Shown: piece by piece, positions 1-8,797 of the stretch | Layout of the letters: each line of letters starts with the position of its first letter | Position numbering within the stretch: position 1 is the stretch's first letter | DNA from: Brevibacillus choshinensis | GTDB taxonomy: Bacteria > Bacillota > Bacilli > Brevibacillales > Brevibacillaceae | Direction: 5' to 3' | Assembly: GCF_001420695.1 (NCBI RefSeq) | Contig: NZ_LJJB01000013.1 | Coordinates: 558,065 to 622,064, forward strand | DNA length: 64,000 nt | Notes under the pieces: model-generated | The model's database searches: none | The model's input: only the letters and a program-made list of their open reading frames with translations | Told to the model about the DNA's origin: nothing | Translations under genes and position numbers: made by a program

Positions 1-911
1 TCGTGGTTTTTTTGTTTATCTATATTTTACTGGGATTGGGGTTAAACCTGATTACGGGATACGCCGGCCAAGTATCGCTGGGACATGCAGCCTTTTACGG
101 AATTGGGGCCTATGCATCTGCGATCTTGAGCGTCAAAGGTGGATTAAATGTCTGGTTATCCATCCTTCTCGCGATCGTGATTACGTTTGTGATTAGCGCA
201 TTGTTAGGCTTACCGAGCTTGCGTATACGGGAAGACTTCCTGGCCATTACGACATTAGGGCTTGGTTTAATCGCGCAGTCATTTTTTAAAAACGCCGAAA
301 TTACAGGAGGGGCATACGGCATCGGCTCGATCCCAGCTCCCTCGCTCTTTGGCGTGGAGTTGAAGAATGTCGGGTACCTTCTCCTCGTTGTGATCATCAT
401 GTTAATCGGAATCTACGGGGTCAAGAAGATGGTCGCCTCGCGGATTGGGCGGGCATGGATGGTCATTCGGGAAGACGAGACAGTGGCACAGGCGATGGGG
501 ATTAACACTACTTACTACAAAGTACTCGTGTTTGCCATCGGTGGAGCCTACGCAGGGACGGGTGGAGCATTATTTGCCCACAAAGTTTCCTTTGTGAGCG
601 CTGATTCGTTTGGTACCACGATTTCATTGACGCTACTCAGCATGATTGTTTTGGGCGGGCTCGGAAGTATTCGCGGGACCCTTTTCGGGGTTAGCTTCCT
701 TTATCTGATTCCGGAGATCTTTCGTATGTTCGAATTCGATTTTATCGACATGAAAAACCTGGATGTTTACAAGATGATGATTTACGGTCTGCTCATGATT
801 TTTGTGATGCGGTATCGTCCAAAAGGGATATTTGGAAATCTCGGAAAAAAGGTCAATTTGTTTCCCTCCAGTCAAGCATCTTTGAAAAAGGAAGGTGAGA
901 GGGTTGCTTAG
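1..911 (+). CDS. livM: branched-chain amino acid ABC transporter permease LivM (5' partial)
   Basis: Inner-membrane permease of a high-affinity Leu/Ile/Val importer. The visible protein is a chain of hydrophobic helices and carries the LivM signature GLNLITGYAGQVSLGHAAF near its start, plus a conserved loop with RIGRAWMVIREDE around residues 145-160. A GTG at position 3 is in frame, but family members usually have another 15-30 residues before this point, so the gene very probably begins upstream of the window. The stop overlaps the start of livG by 8 nt, and livF follows, so the three are one operon. The LivH permease and the binding protein would be expected upstream. Confidence 0.93.
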   Translation, partial: VVFLFIYILLGLGLNLITGYAGQVSLGHAAFYGIGAYASAILSVKGGLNVWLSILLAIVITFVISALLGLPSLRIREDFLAITTLGLGLIAQSFFKNAEITGGAYGIGSIPAPSLFGVELKNVGYLLLVVIIMLIGIYGVKKMVASRIGRAWMVIREDETVAQAMGINTTYYKVLVFAIGGAYAGTGGALFAHKVSFVSADSFGTTISLTLLSMIVLGGLGSIRGTLFGVSFLYLIPEIFRMFEFDFIDMKNLDVYKMMIYGLLMIFVMRYRPKGIFGNLGKKVNLFPSSQASLKKEGERVA

Positions 912-1692
912 TGTGCAAAACGTGACGAAGCGATTCGGAGGACTGACAGCGGTCCAAGGGGTCAGTCTTGAAGTAAACAAGGGAGAAATTGTCGGGCTGA
1001 TTGGCCCCAATGGAGCGGGGAAATCTACCTTTTTCAATATATTAACCGGAATCTACAAGCCGAATGAAGGCGCCATTGTCTTTGAAGGTACCGCGATTCA
1101 TACGCAAAAGCCGTTTCGCATTGCCAAGCTGGGGATTTCCCGCACGTTTCAAAACATTCGATTGTTAAAGGAAGAGAGCGTACTCGAAAACGTCAAGGTC
1201 GGCATGTTCGGTCAGACTCGATCCGGGTTATGGTCCGCATTGTTAGGGCTCGAGCTAGCGAAAAAGGAAGAGTCCATGGTTACCGAGAAAAGCATGCACA
1301 TCTTAGAGCTGGTAGGCTTAAAAGGATTCGAGGGGGAATCAGCAGGAAGTCTGTCCTACGGGAATCAACGCAGAGTAGAGATCGCCCGTGCCCTCGTCTC
1401 CACTCCCAAGCTACTGCTCTTAGACGAGCCAATAGCGGGAATGAATGCGCATGAAATCGAGGAGATGGGGCAGCTCATTCGCGATATTCGCAACAAGAAC
1501 GGAACGACCGTCATCCTGATCGAGCATAATGTCGGGATGGTCGTGGGTCTATGCGACCGCGTAGCTGTCCTGGATCATGGGGAGAAGATCGCAGATGATA
1601 AACCGGATGCCATCATCGCCAATCCGGCCGTGATCGAAGCGTACATCGGAAAAGAAGAGAGTGCGGAGGTGAGTCAGGTTGCTGCACATTGA
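904..1692 (+). CDS. livG: branched-chain amino acid ABC transporter ATP-binding protein LivG
   Basis: One of the two cytoplasmic ATPases that power the Liv importer. It has Walker A GPNGAGKST, the signature-like LSYGNQRR and Walker B LLLLDEP, and ends with the extended C-terminal segment usual for LivG (about 260 residues). I place the start at TTG 904 because GAAGGTGA at 891-898 then sits 5 nt upstream; an in-frame GTG at 895 lies inside that ribosome site. It overlaps livM by 8 nt and livF by 14 nt, which implies translational coupling. Confidence 0.94.
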   Translation: MLSVQNVTKRFGGLTAVQGVSLEVNKGEIVGLIGPNGAGKSTFFNILTGIYKPNEGAIVFEGTAIHTQKPFRIAKLGISRTFQNIRLLKEESVLENVKVGMFGQTRSGLWSALLGLELAKKEESMVTEKSMHILELVGLKGFEGESAGSLSYGNQRRVEIARALVSTPKLLLLDEPIAGMNAHEIEEMGQLIRDIRNKNGTTVILIEHNVGMVVGLCDRVAVLDHGEKIADDKPDAIIANPAVIEAYIGKEESAEVSQVAAH

Positions 1693-2383
1693 AGATTTGA
1701 GCGTTTCATACGGAAGCATTCACGCGGTTCGCAAGCTGAGCCTTCACGTGGAAGAGGGAGAAGTCGTGACATTGATTGGCTCAAATGGTGCTGGAAAAAC
1801 AACGACGGTCAATGCCATCTGCGGCACGATCCCTTCGAAAGGAACGATTCGTTACCGAGGCAAAAATATGAGCGGGATACCTACTCACCAGATTGTACGA
1901 GAAGGCATCGTCATGGTACCCGAGGGACGGCGAGTCTTTCCCAAATTGACTGTTGCTCAAAACCTCATGATGGGCGCCTATACGAGAAAAGCCGCGCAGC
2001 ATGAAATTCAACGAGATATGGAAACGATTTATCAGCTTTTTCCGCGATTGCTGGAGCGTAAAAACCAGCTAGCAGGTACGATGAGTGGTGGCGAGCAGCA
2101 AATGCTGGCAATCGGACGAGCAATCATGTCTCAACCACAGCTGCTGATATTGGATGAGCCATCGATGGGATTGGCACCGATTGTAGTAAAAGACATCTTC
2201 GACACCATTCAAAAAATCAAGCAGCAAGGCATCACAATCCTGCTCATCGAGCAAAATGCGACGAAGGCATTATCCGTGGCAGATCGAGGGTATGTACTGG
2301 AAAATGGGGAAATCAGCTTTCACGATTCAGCAGAAAATTTGCGTTCACAGGATCGAATTAAAAAAGCTTACCTTGGTCACTAA
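1679..2383 (+). CDS. livF: branched-chain amino acid ABC transporter ATP-binding protein LivF
   Basis: Second ATPase of the Liv importer and last gene of the operon. Walker A GSNGAGKTT, signature MSGGEQQM and Walker B LLILDEP are intact; length 234 residues is normal for LivF. The start is TTG 1679, with GGAGGTGA at 1664-1671 seven bases upstream and inside the end of livG. A hairpin follows the stop at 2400-2421. Confidence 0.95.
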   Translation: MLHIEDLSVSYGSIHAVRKLSLHVEEGEVVTLIGSNGAGKTTTVNAICGTIPSKGTIRYRGKNMSGIPTHQIVREGIVMVPEGRRVFPKLTVAQNLMMGAYTRKAAQHEIQRDMETIYQLFPRLLERKNQLAGTMSGGEQQMLAIGRAIMSQPQLLILDEPSMGLAPIVVKDIFDTIQKIKQQGITILLIEQNATKALSVADRGYVLENGEISFHDSAENLRSQDRIKKAYLGH

Positions 2384-2399
2384 AATGGCGTCAGAACGA

Positions 2400-2421
2400 G
2401 CTCTTCTCTTGGGAGAAGGGC
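2400..2421 (+). terminator. hairpin after livF
   Basis: GCTCTTCTC and GAGAAGGGC pair over 9 bp (one G-T) around a 4-nt loop, 16 nt after the livF stop. The following tract is only TTATTAAA, so this is a weak intrinsic terminator or an RNA-stabilising hairpin. Confidence 0.45.
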
Positions 2422-2601
2422 TTATTAAATAGTCTTAGCAACACATTTGAATACCCTGAATATTTCTTTTTCAGTAGCGCATGGGTAATTATTCCTTTAT
2501 ACTGAAACACTGGAGAAACTAGCAGTAGAGAACGGGACACTCCAAATGACAAGTAGACTTCAGTTCCATGTGGATTGAGTTGGAAAGCGAGTGATCGATC
2601 A

Positions 2602-3201
2602 GTGGACACAGTGGGTAGACAAGAACGGAAGAGACTGGCGACACGCCAAAATATATATGACACCGCCATCCGCCTATTTCGTGTAAAGGGGTACCATGCG
2701 ACAACTGTGGAAGAAATCGCGACAGAAGCAGACGTCGCTAAGGCTACGTTTTTTAAGCATTTTCCCAAAAAATATGAACTGATTGAGGAAATCATCAAGC
2801 AGCGCAGAGACAAGGTCAGAGCCGCAGCTACGGATGAGCAGGTCAAGAAGCTTTCGACCAAAACGCAGATCAACCATATGATGAAAATTCTTTGTCAAAC
2901 GATTGAAAGTGATCGGGCATTGGCGGTCATTGCTTTAAATGAATTTATTTGCTCAGGGGACTTGTTCAAGGAGGAAGCACCCTCCATCGAAATTTTTTAC
3001 CAGACGCTGGAGCGGGGAAAAGAATGTGGTGAGCTTCGTGCAGATGTACCAACTCGTGTCGTGGCACGAGTGCTGTGGTCCTATTACTTGGAATCGTACA
3101 TTGCGTGGGCGAGAAATGAACAAGGGCAATCACTCGAAGCGATGCTGCTAGAGGGAGTAGAAGTCGTGTTTCGCGGCATTGAGGCGGGAAAACATGCGTG
3201 A
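2602..3201 (+). CDS. TetR/AcrR family transcriptional regulator
   Basis: Predicted DNA-binding repressor. The N-terminal helix-turn-helix is clear: RQNIYDTAIRLFRVKGYHATT followed by VEEIATEADVAKATFFKHFP, then an all-helical ligand-binding region without recognisable specificity. Start choice is uncertain: TTG 2575, GTG 2602 and GTG 2611 are all in frame. GTG 2602 has a partial extended Shine-Dalgarno (GAGTGATC) at 2590-2597, so I use it. It is a single-gene unit after the liv operon, with two terminators behind it. The target genes cannot be read from the context. Confidence 0.88.
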   Translation: MDTVGRQERKRLATRQNIYDTAIRLFRVKGYHATTVEEIATEADVAKATFFKHFPKKYELIEEIIKQRRDKVRAAATDEQVKKLSTKTQINHMMKILCQTIESDRALAVIALNEFICSGDLFKEEAPSIEIFYQTLERGKECGELRADVPTRVVARVLWSYYLESYIAWARNEQGQSLEAMLLEGVEVVFRGIEAGKHA

Positions 3202-3228
3202 GCTTCCACCGCGGTAGACTTTCCGAAA

Positions 3229-3295
3229 CGTATAAAAACCTTCCGCCTAAGCGCGGTCTCTCATCCTCGAATTGCCCTCGATAGAGGTTTTTTTA
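3229..3295 (+). repeat. 67-nt structured repeat element, copy A, ending in a terminator-like T7
   Basis: This 67-nt block matches 32622-32688 with no gaps and about 52 identical positions by hand count. Conserved blocks are ATAAAAAC, TTCC, CGCGGTC and CGATAGAGG followed by seven T. The outer arms AAAAACC and GGTTTTT pair, so the element can close on itself and also end transcription after the TetR gene. The middle is variable. Two similar copies with conserved single-stranded blocks suggest a structured RNA or a small repeat family rather than a simple terminator. Confidence 0.55.
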
Positions 3296-3298
3296 TTT

Positions 3299-3328
3299 CC
3301 CGCCAGGCACTAGCCTAGGCGGGTTTTT
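3299..3328 (+). terminator. intrinsic terminator (also usable in reverse)
   Basis: CCCGCC (3299-3304) pairs with GGCGGG (3318-3323); inside it AGGC pairs with GCCT. Five T follow. It stands between the TetR gene and the oppositely oriented nuclease gene. Confidence 0.7.
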
Positions 3329-3354
3329 GGTTCGTGAGCAGATCATATGGAAGG

Positions 3355-3780
3355 TCACTTGATAACGATTTTAACCCTTGTCCCATCTGGATAATCATCT
3401 ACCTGATTAGCGACCCATGATCCGGCGCCACGATTATCAGAAGGGGATATATAAGCGATATCCGCACCTTTTCCGCCCTCCTTGCACATAGCCATTGGCC
3501 ATTCATCGCGATCGTAGCGAGGTTTTGTCGGCACGCCCTTGAGCGATTGCTCGCGGTTTTCGTCTGCCCCTTTGCGGTCAATCGTACACACAGCGGACTG
3601 TCCTTTGGAGATAGCGGAGCGGATATGTTCGGCAGTCTCCGGGTATTTGCTGCTCGGAAATTCAAGTACGTAATCTGCTTCTGTGTTGCTTGTTTGCGTT
3701 TGCGTAGTACGTTGCTCAAAAAAGTAAGAGCCGATCGCAAACAAAAGAGCGACGATGAATAGGATGATTTTTTTCTGCAC
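3355..3780 (-). CDS. nucB: NucA/NucB family secreted deoxyribonuclease
   Basis: Extracellular non-specific DNase. The mature part has the family core: [38 protein letters not shown] (catalytic Asp/Glu region near residues 90-93) and [12 protein letters not shown] hydrophobic N-terminal segment (residues 4-20) serves as signal peptide or anchor. I choose GTG 3780: AAGGAG lies 7 nt upstream of it, while the in-frame ATG at 3819 has no ribosome site. The 141-residue length matches B. subtilis NucB/NucA. In that family one member is induced in sporulation and another serves DNA uptake; the sequence does not decide which applies here. Confidence 0.88.
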   Translation of the reverse strand: MQKKIILFIVALLFAIGSYFFEQRTTQTQTSNTEADYVLEFPSSKYPETAEHIRSAISKGQSAVCTIDRKGADENREQSLKGVPTKPRYDRDEWPMAMCKEGGKGADIAYISPSDNRGAGSWVANQVDDYPDGTRVKIVIK

Positions 3781-3982
3781 AGCTGTTCTCCTTGGGTCAC
3801 ATTTTCTGAATGGGTTCATTTCTTAGCTAATTATACCAATAGATAAGCCAGTTGCATCCAGCAAAGTGCCCAATTGAGAATCATCTATTATATTCCAATT
3901 CTGCCTTTAAATGAGGAGCTACTCATGTTAGAATGCTTTCAGACAGCTCTTGGATCGAAGGGCGTAGAGGAGGAGTATAGGA

Positions 3983-4243
3983 GTGAAGCCATGTCCATCC
4001 TGCGGAACGGATATCGTTATAAACGAAGGATATCCATTATGGTGTGATAGGTGCGACTGGAATTTAGCAATTCCAGCAAAGATACATCGAAGCACTTCTT
4101 GGGAACGAATGGAAGTGAAAATGCGTCATTCATATGGCCAGTCCTTGTTCAAAGAGCTCCAGGAACAACAGGGGCTTTTAACGAAGAAGGGAATGAGAAA
4201 TCACCATGCACGCCCAAGAAAAAATGGAGCATCGCATGATTGA
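3983..4243 (+). CDS. small zinc-ribbon protein, possibly a truncated remnant
   Basis: An 86-residue product starting at GTG 3983 with a good AGAGGAGGA site at 3966-3974. The N-terminus is a zinc ribbon of two CxxC pairs (CPSC at 4-7, CDRC at 21-24). The rest is polar and ends abruptly in a basic tail. From memory, similar zinc ribbons open longer membrane M48-type proteases in related bacteria, so this could be the surviving 5' end of such a gene; equally it may be a genuine small protein. A strong terminator lies 40 nt behind the stop. Confidence 0.55.
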   Translation: MKPCPSCGTDIVINEGYPLWCDRCDWNLAIPAKIHRSTSWERMEVKMRHSYGQSLFKELQEQQGLLTKKGMRNHHARPRKNGASHD

Positions 4244-4282
4244 CAACTATCGTGCTCAGCTATCTTAATTTTTGACCCATAG

Positions 4283-4319
4283 AAAAACTCCCTTCCTGGA
4301 CGAAGAAAGGGAGTTTTTT
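4283..4319. terminator. bidirectional intrinsic terminator
   Basis: AAAAACTCCCTT (4283-4294) pairs with AAGGGAGTTTTT (4307-4318), with T-runs on both strands. It ends the zinc-ribbon gene on the plus strand and the MFS gene on the minus strand, whose stop codon lies at its right edge. Confidence 0.85.
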
Positions 4320-5634
4320 AGTTTTCCTCTTTCGGGTGAGAAGCCTCAACTCGCGAAAACAATCTCTTCATACAAAACCACGCGATCAATGGCCCCGTGC
4401 CAATCAAGAGGATCAACCAGTTCAAGGTAATAGGTGTCGTATTAAAAGAAGTTACCACGAGAAAAACGAGAATCCCCAGCAGTCGTCCTGCATCCAACCC
4501 AAATTCACGCAGGACCACATATTCGACCCGATTTCGTGCGCTTTCTTCATTGGTACCGATCAGATCAAACACGGTAGAAATCATCGGAACGGAGAAAAGC
4601 GGATAGGATAGGCCGACTGCTGCGCCGAAAATGAGCAGGGTAACATAGCTGACCTGCCAAAAAAAGAGCGAGACGACTCCGCTCATAACCAACGCCCCAC
4701 AAAGCATTCCCCACTTGCGATAGCTCGGCTTGAACCATTTGCCCACCACATAATAACTGCCGAGACCGACTGCGGATGTGATAAGCCAGTAATTGCCCAA
4801 GGTCATTTCGCTCTTCGTGGCGATATAGACCATAAGACCGATGATAAACCCGAAAACCCCTTCTCGTAGCCCTTGCCCCGCCAAAGCACCGAAAGCCCAA
4901 CGCCAATTCGTGTCCTTCCGCAAACTATGGAAGGCAAACGTCCAGGAATAGCTGCCCTCGGACTGTCGTTTTTTTAGAAAAAAACTGATCACGACACCTA
5001 AGACAAACAAGACGAGAGAGATTGTAAAGATAAGCGTGTACCCTCTCGCATCTGACAAGTGTGAAATGAGGTAACCGGATATCCACGGAGCAATCATGCC
5101 ACCACCGGATGCGAGTAATCCAGCCCAGCCATTAAACAGATCCCGGTTGTCTGGTCCCGTAATTTCAAAGTATACGACATTAAAGGCGAGCCAGAAAAAG
5201 CCTGCGGCCATCCCTTGCACGAGTCCGATCAGTGCAGCATAAGAAACGACTTTGGTACCCAGAACGAGCACAAGCAGGTAAAAGAGGGCAGATATCGCCA
5301 TACCCAAGCGCAGTGCGTTCATCTTGTTGAAGCGTTTTACCCAGACGCCAGCCAACCAAAAAGTGAGCGCACCAGCGAGATGGGTAGAGAAGGTATACCA
5401 AGCAATGGGAGCGAACTGACTTTTTACCTTCCAGAGGTAGACGTTAACAAATGTGCCCGATAAGGCTCCTGCTGTAATGAAGAGGACGTTGACGAATAGC
5501 AAGAGCTTGGCTTGGGTGTCCAACTGACCATGTCCACGATTTCGATCTTCTCTGTCCTGATGAGTCAGGTCCTGACCCGATTGACGTAGTATTTGGCGAA
5601 TGGCGGGGAAGCCGGACTTCGTCTTTGGGTGCAT
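4318..5634 (-). CDS. MFS family transporter
   Basis: Cytoplasmic-membrane carrier of about 438 residues with roughly 12 hydrophobic segments after a charged N-terminal stretch of about 40 residues. The conserved MFS loop is weak (WVKRFNKMNALRLG). The start is ATG 5634, preceded by GGAAGGGG; a longer open frame to 5787 has no ribosome site. Substrate unknown. It is divergent from the amidohydrolase gene across about 200 nt, in which I see no obvious regulator site. Confidence 0.8.
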   Translation of the reverse strand: MHPKTKSGFPAIRQILRQSGQDLTHQDREDRNRGHGQLDTQAKLLLFVNVLFITAGALSGTFVNVYLWKVKSQFAPIAWYTFSTHLAGALTFWLAGVWVKRFNKMNALRLGMAISALFYLLVLVLGTKVVSYAALIGLVQGMAAGFFWLAFNVVYFEITGPDNRDLFNGWAGLLASGGGMIAPWISGYLISHLSDARGYTLIFTISLVLFVLGVVISFFLKKRQSEGSYSWTFAFHSLRKDTNWRWAFGALAGQGLREGVFGFIIGLMVYIATKSEMTLGNYWLITSAVGLGSYYVVGKWFKPSYRKWGMLCGALVMSGVVSLFFWQVSYVTLLIFGAAVGLSYPLFSVPMISTVFDLIGTNEESARNRVEYVVLREFGLDAGRLLGILVFLVVTSFNTTPITLNWLILLIGTGPLIAWFCMKRLFSRVEASHPKEEN

Positions 5635-5834
5635 GTGTCTGCCCCTTCCATGAAAAGTTTTGATAGGACCTTCGTACATAACGTGCCCGATTGGGAGAGG
5701 GAATAGACGGTAAACCAGAATTTCCCTGTGTGCCATTTGTTGCAAAAAACAAAAAACTTTTGTTTCAGGAAGGAAAAAGGCACTCATTACCCAAATAAGG
5801 AACGAGGAGTAAAGCTATAAAAAGGGGTAGTGAA

Positions 5835-7433
5835 ATGAACACCACAATTTTTACTAACGGACGTATCTATACGGGAGATCCTCAGCATTTGTTCGTACAA
5901 GCCATGGTCGTCAAAGATGGACTCGTCCACGATCTGGGAACAGATGCTGACATGACCCTGCAATGGGGCAAAAGCGATACCCGGATCATCGATCTCCAAG
6001 GCTGCACGGCAACACCAGGGCTGATTGACAGTCATCTTCATCTGGGCTGGCTGGGCCTGACCTTTCTCCAATTGGATTTGACCAAGGCAACCTCCAAAGA
6101 CGAAATGCTGTATTTGATTAAACAAAAGGCTGAACAGACTCCGCCAAATGAATGGATCCAAGGCTTCGGCTGGGACGAGAACCTGTTTGTAGGAGGAGGA
6201 GGGATTCCTACCTTGGAGGAGCTGGATCTCGTTGCTCCTCATTGCCCGATCCTCTTGTCCCGTATTTGCGGTCATGCGAATCTCGTGAATAGCAAGGCGT
6301 TGGAGCTAAGCAACTACCACCCGGATATGGCAGTGCCAGCAGGCGGAGTGATTGTGCACGATCCTGTAACGGGAAAGCCTACAGGCATGCTGCTCGAAAC
6401 GGCGTCCAACCTAATCACGCCGAACATCCCCAAACCAAGCTATGATTCGTTAAAACAAGCCTTGCGGGGCTCTGTTCGTTACGCGATGGAGCATGGTTTG
6501 ACAGGGGCACATACGGAAGACTGCCGGGATTTGCATGGACTTGCGCAAACGTATCGACTCTACGATGAACTGATTAATGGAGAAGAGCTGGCGTTGCGCT
6601 GCAATCTGCTCGTGTATTACCCAAACATGCACGAGCTTCGTGACTTAGGGATGCATGCAGGCTATGGGAACAGTCATGTGAATATTGGCGCAGTCAAAAT
6701 TTTTGCGGATGGAGCTCTGGGTCGTCGTACTGCTTATCTGGGGGCACCTTACGCAGATGATCCAACGACGTGCGGCTATCCTGTGCATGAGCAGGAGGCG
6801 TTGACAGAGCTGGTCCGTCAGGCACGCGAGCTGCATATGCCGATAGCGGTCCATACGATCGGAGACAAAGCACTGGAGATGGTTCTTGACAGTCTGGATC
6901 AGTTTGCTCCAGTCGCCTATCGCGATCGACTGATTCATACCCAAATCTTGCGACCGGATTTGCTCGACCGCTTGGCGGTCCCCCATCGCATCGCAGATAT
7001 CCAACCACGCTTTTTGGCAGGCGATTTTCCTTGGGTCATGGATCGCGTAGGAGAGGAGCGCATCCAGCATTCTTACATCTGGAAGACGATGATGGAGCGA
7101 GGCATTATTTGTGCGGCTGGATCGGATACTCCAGTCGAACCGATCGATCCGTTGCTTGGCATTCACGCAGCCGTCACCCGAAAAGCCCCAGGTGATACAC
7201 ATGGTGGATACCTCCCTCATGAAAAGCTGACGATGCAAGAGGCCATTCACCTGTTCACACTCGGAAGTGCTACTGTCACCAATGAAGACCATGTAAAAGG
7301 CACCTTATCGCGCGGAAAATTTGCCGACATGACCGTCTACTCGCACGATCTGTTCTCAATCGACCCGGATGAGCTGTTGTCGACCAAGGTCGTGATGACG
7401 GTAATTGGTGGTCATGTGCGCTATTCTAGATAG
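5835..7433 (+). CDS. amidohydrolase, YtcJ-like (amidohydrolase 3 family)
   Basis: Metal-dependent hydrolase of the urease/amidohydrolase superfamily, 532 residues. Family landmarks: the N-terminal sandwich ending TATPGLIDSHLHLGW, with the metal-binding HxH; GWDENLF; VKIFADGALGRRTAYL; HTIGDKA; and AAGSDTPVEPIDPLLGIHAAVTR near the C-terminus with the last metal Asp. The C-terminal part returns to the sandwich (GTLSRGKFADMTVYSHDLF). YtcJ-type enzymes are broadly annotated and rarely assigned a substrate. RBS AAAGGGG at about 5820 precedes ATG 5835. Monocistronic. Confidence 0.9.
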   Translation: MNTTIFTNGRIYTGDPQHLFVQAMVVKDGLVHDLGTDADMTLQWGKSDTRIIDLQGCTATPGLIDSHLHLGWLGLTFLQLDLTKATSKDEMLYLIKQKAEQTPPNEWIQGFGWDENLFVGGGGIPTLEELDLVAPHCPILLSRICGHANLVNSKALELSNYHPDMAVPAGGVIVHDPVTGKPTGMLLETASNLITPNIPKPSYDSLKQALRGSVRYAMEHGLTGAHTEDCRDLHGLAQTYRLYDELINGEELALRCNLLVYYPNMHELRDLGMHAGYGNSHVNIGAVKIFADGALGRRTAYLGAPYADDPTTCGYPVHEQEALTELVRQARELHMPIAVHTIGDKALEMVLDSLDQFAPVAYRDRLIHTQILRPDLLDRLAVPHRIADIQPRFLAGDFPWVMDRVGEERIQHSYIWKTMMERGIICAAGSDTPVEPIDPLLGIHAAVTRKAPGDTHGGYLPHEKLTMQEAIHLFTLGSATVTNEDHVKGTLSRGKFADMTVYSHDLFSIDPDELLSTKVVMTVIGGHVRYSR

Positions 7434-7516
7434 TCGAATCATGATGTTTGGCATGACTTTATGTGAGATCCACCTTTTCGAGTAGATAGAGCCCAATCAA
7501 GGAATAAACAATTTCA

Positions 7517-7559
7517 GCGGAAGGCAGAATCGCGACGAGATATCGATTCTGTCTTCCGC
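7517..7559. terminator. long hairpin between convergent genes
   Basis: GCGGAAGGCAGAATC pairs with GATTCTGTCTTCCGC over 15 bp with one G-T. A short ATTTT follows on the plus strand. It separates the amidohydrolase gene from the minus-strand genes on its right. Confidence 0.65.
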
Positions 7560-7563
7560 ATTT

Positions 7564-7725
7564 TCATCTAGAGCACACAGGTCTGTTTCCTTCTTGTTTG
7601 TGCTCTTCTTCTATTACCAATAGGTAGCCATGCGTCCCATCCAAGCGAATCAGCTGTCCGTCCTTGATCGATTGAGTGGCCCCAACACCACGTCCGCAGG
7701 GGCAGTTGGTCGGCGAGAGCTCCAT
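7564..7725 (-). CDS. small cysteine-containing hypothetical protein
   Basis: A 53-residue frame beginning MELSPTNCPCGRG and ending VCSR, 19 nt downstream of and co-directional with the EamA gene. A CPC pair near the start and a C-terminal Cys are the only visible features. The ribosome site is poor, so its reality is uncertain. If translated it would be the second gene of the EamA transcript and would end at the hairpin at 7517-7559. I do not recognise the family. Confidence 0.35.
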   Translation of the reverse strand: MELSPTNCPCGRGVGATQSIKDGQLIRLDGTHGYLLVIEEEHKQEGNRPVCSR

Positions 7726-7744
7726 ATCTAAGAAGAAAGCTCTC

Positions 7745-8650
7745 TCACAGAGGGAGATTTCGTTCGGGAAGCGGAGTGACCTTCTGCTCTCCACGAATCC
7801 ACCGCCGAAGATCAATCTCGGCGATCAATACGCTCAACAAGACAAGGGCTGCGCCGATATAACCACGAACAGTGAGTGTTTCTCCGTTCAGCATAAAGGC
7901 GAAGAGAGCGGCAAAAACCGGCTCCAGCGAAAAGATCAAGCCAGTGTGGGTAGGAGTCGTATGCTGTTGGGCTACTGTTTGCACGACGAAACCAATGGCG
8001 CTGCACAGGATGCTGAGCACGAGTACAGCGAGCCAGGCTTTTGGCGTGTGTGGGAGTCTGGGTGCTTCTGTGAAAATTGAAAAAATGAGTCCGAAAAGGG
8101 CGGCAAACCCGAGCTGATAGACGCCGAGCTGGATCGCATCTGACTGTGGAGCTAATTTTCCCGTTACGATAATGTGTGTGGCATAAAACAAAGCTGTTCC
8201 GATGCACAAGGCATCACCTTGACTTATTTGAAAGTGATCGGTCAATGTCAAAAGACCAATGCCGATGAGGGCGAGTCCTGCACCAAAAAAGACGCGTGTC
8301 TCCGGTTTGTTTTTGAGCAAAATGGAAAGCAAAGGAACGAAAATAACCGTAAGACTGACCAGGAAGCCTGCCTGAGAAGCCGTCGTCGTCTTCACTCCCT
8401 CCGTAACGGTAGCAAAGACACCGAACAGAATGGCCCCCAAAATCAAGGCATGTAAAAGCGTTTTGCGATTGATCCGAATGATGCGCTTATGAAAGAACAA
8501 GGCAGCGATGATAAATGCGATTCCGAACCGAATGCCAATGAGATTGAACGTCTCGAGATCAGTCAGACCCATTTGCATGAACAGATAGGATGATCCCCAA
8601 AAAAGGGTAACGAGCAGCATGGCAAGGTCAGCTTTTACTTGAGGCTTCAT
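7745..8650 (-). CDS. EamA/DMT family transporter
   Basis: Ten-helix drug/metabolite exporter made of two EamA repeats. The first repeat opens ADLAMLLVTLFWGSSYLFM and the second is recognisable around LSILCSAIGFVVQ and THTGLIFSLEPVFAALFA, typical of the family. Length 301 residues is standard. AGGGGG lies about 10 nt before ATG 8650. It is divergently paired with a LysR regulator across 147 nt, an arrangement in which the regulator commonly controls the exporter. Substrate unknown, often amino acids or metabolites in this family. Confidence 0.9.
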   Translation of the reverse strand: MKPQVKADLAMLLVTLFWGSSYLFMQMGLTDLETFNLIGIRFGIAFIIAALFFHKRIIRINRKTLLHALILGAILFGVFATVTEGVKTTTASQAGFLVSLTVIFVPLLSILLKNKPETRVFFGAGLALIGIGLLTLTDHFQISQGDALCIGTALFYATHIIVTGKLAPQSDAIQLGVYQLGFAALFGLIFSIFTEAPRLPHTPKAWLAVLVLSILCSAIGFVVQTVAQQHTTPTHTGLIFSLEPVFAALFAFMLNGETLTVRGYIGAALVLLSVLIAEIDLRRWIRGEQKVTPLPERNLPL

Positions 8651-8797
8651 GAAGAAACGTCCCCCTAGAACCGGGCAGCAGCTTTGTCTGTACCGGGTAT
8701 TGTGTCGTTTAAAGTATAAGGGTATCTTATAAATAAGAAAAATGAATGTTTGTTATTTTTTGCATGAAAAGTTTTTGTGTAATGGGGAGTGGTTTTC

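Noticed and set aside
3229-3295. Twister or other self-cleaving ribozyme at the 67-nt repeat
   Set aside because: The CCTAAG segment and GAGG end recall twister, but copy B does not keep the stems such a fold needs and no P2/P4 arrangement fits both copies. Kept as an unassigned structured element.
3925-4044. Short open frame of 39 codons from ATG 3925 overlapping the zinc-ribbon gene
   Set aside because: It is out of frame with the better-supported GTG 3983 gene and its ribosome site is weaker.
6645-7292. Long antisense frame inside the amidohydrolase gene (215 codons)
   Set aside because: Shadow of a strongly conserved coding sequence; no start signals or recognisable protein.
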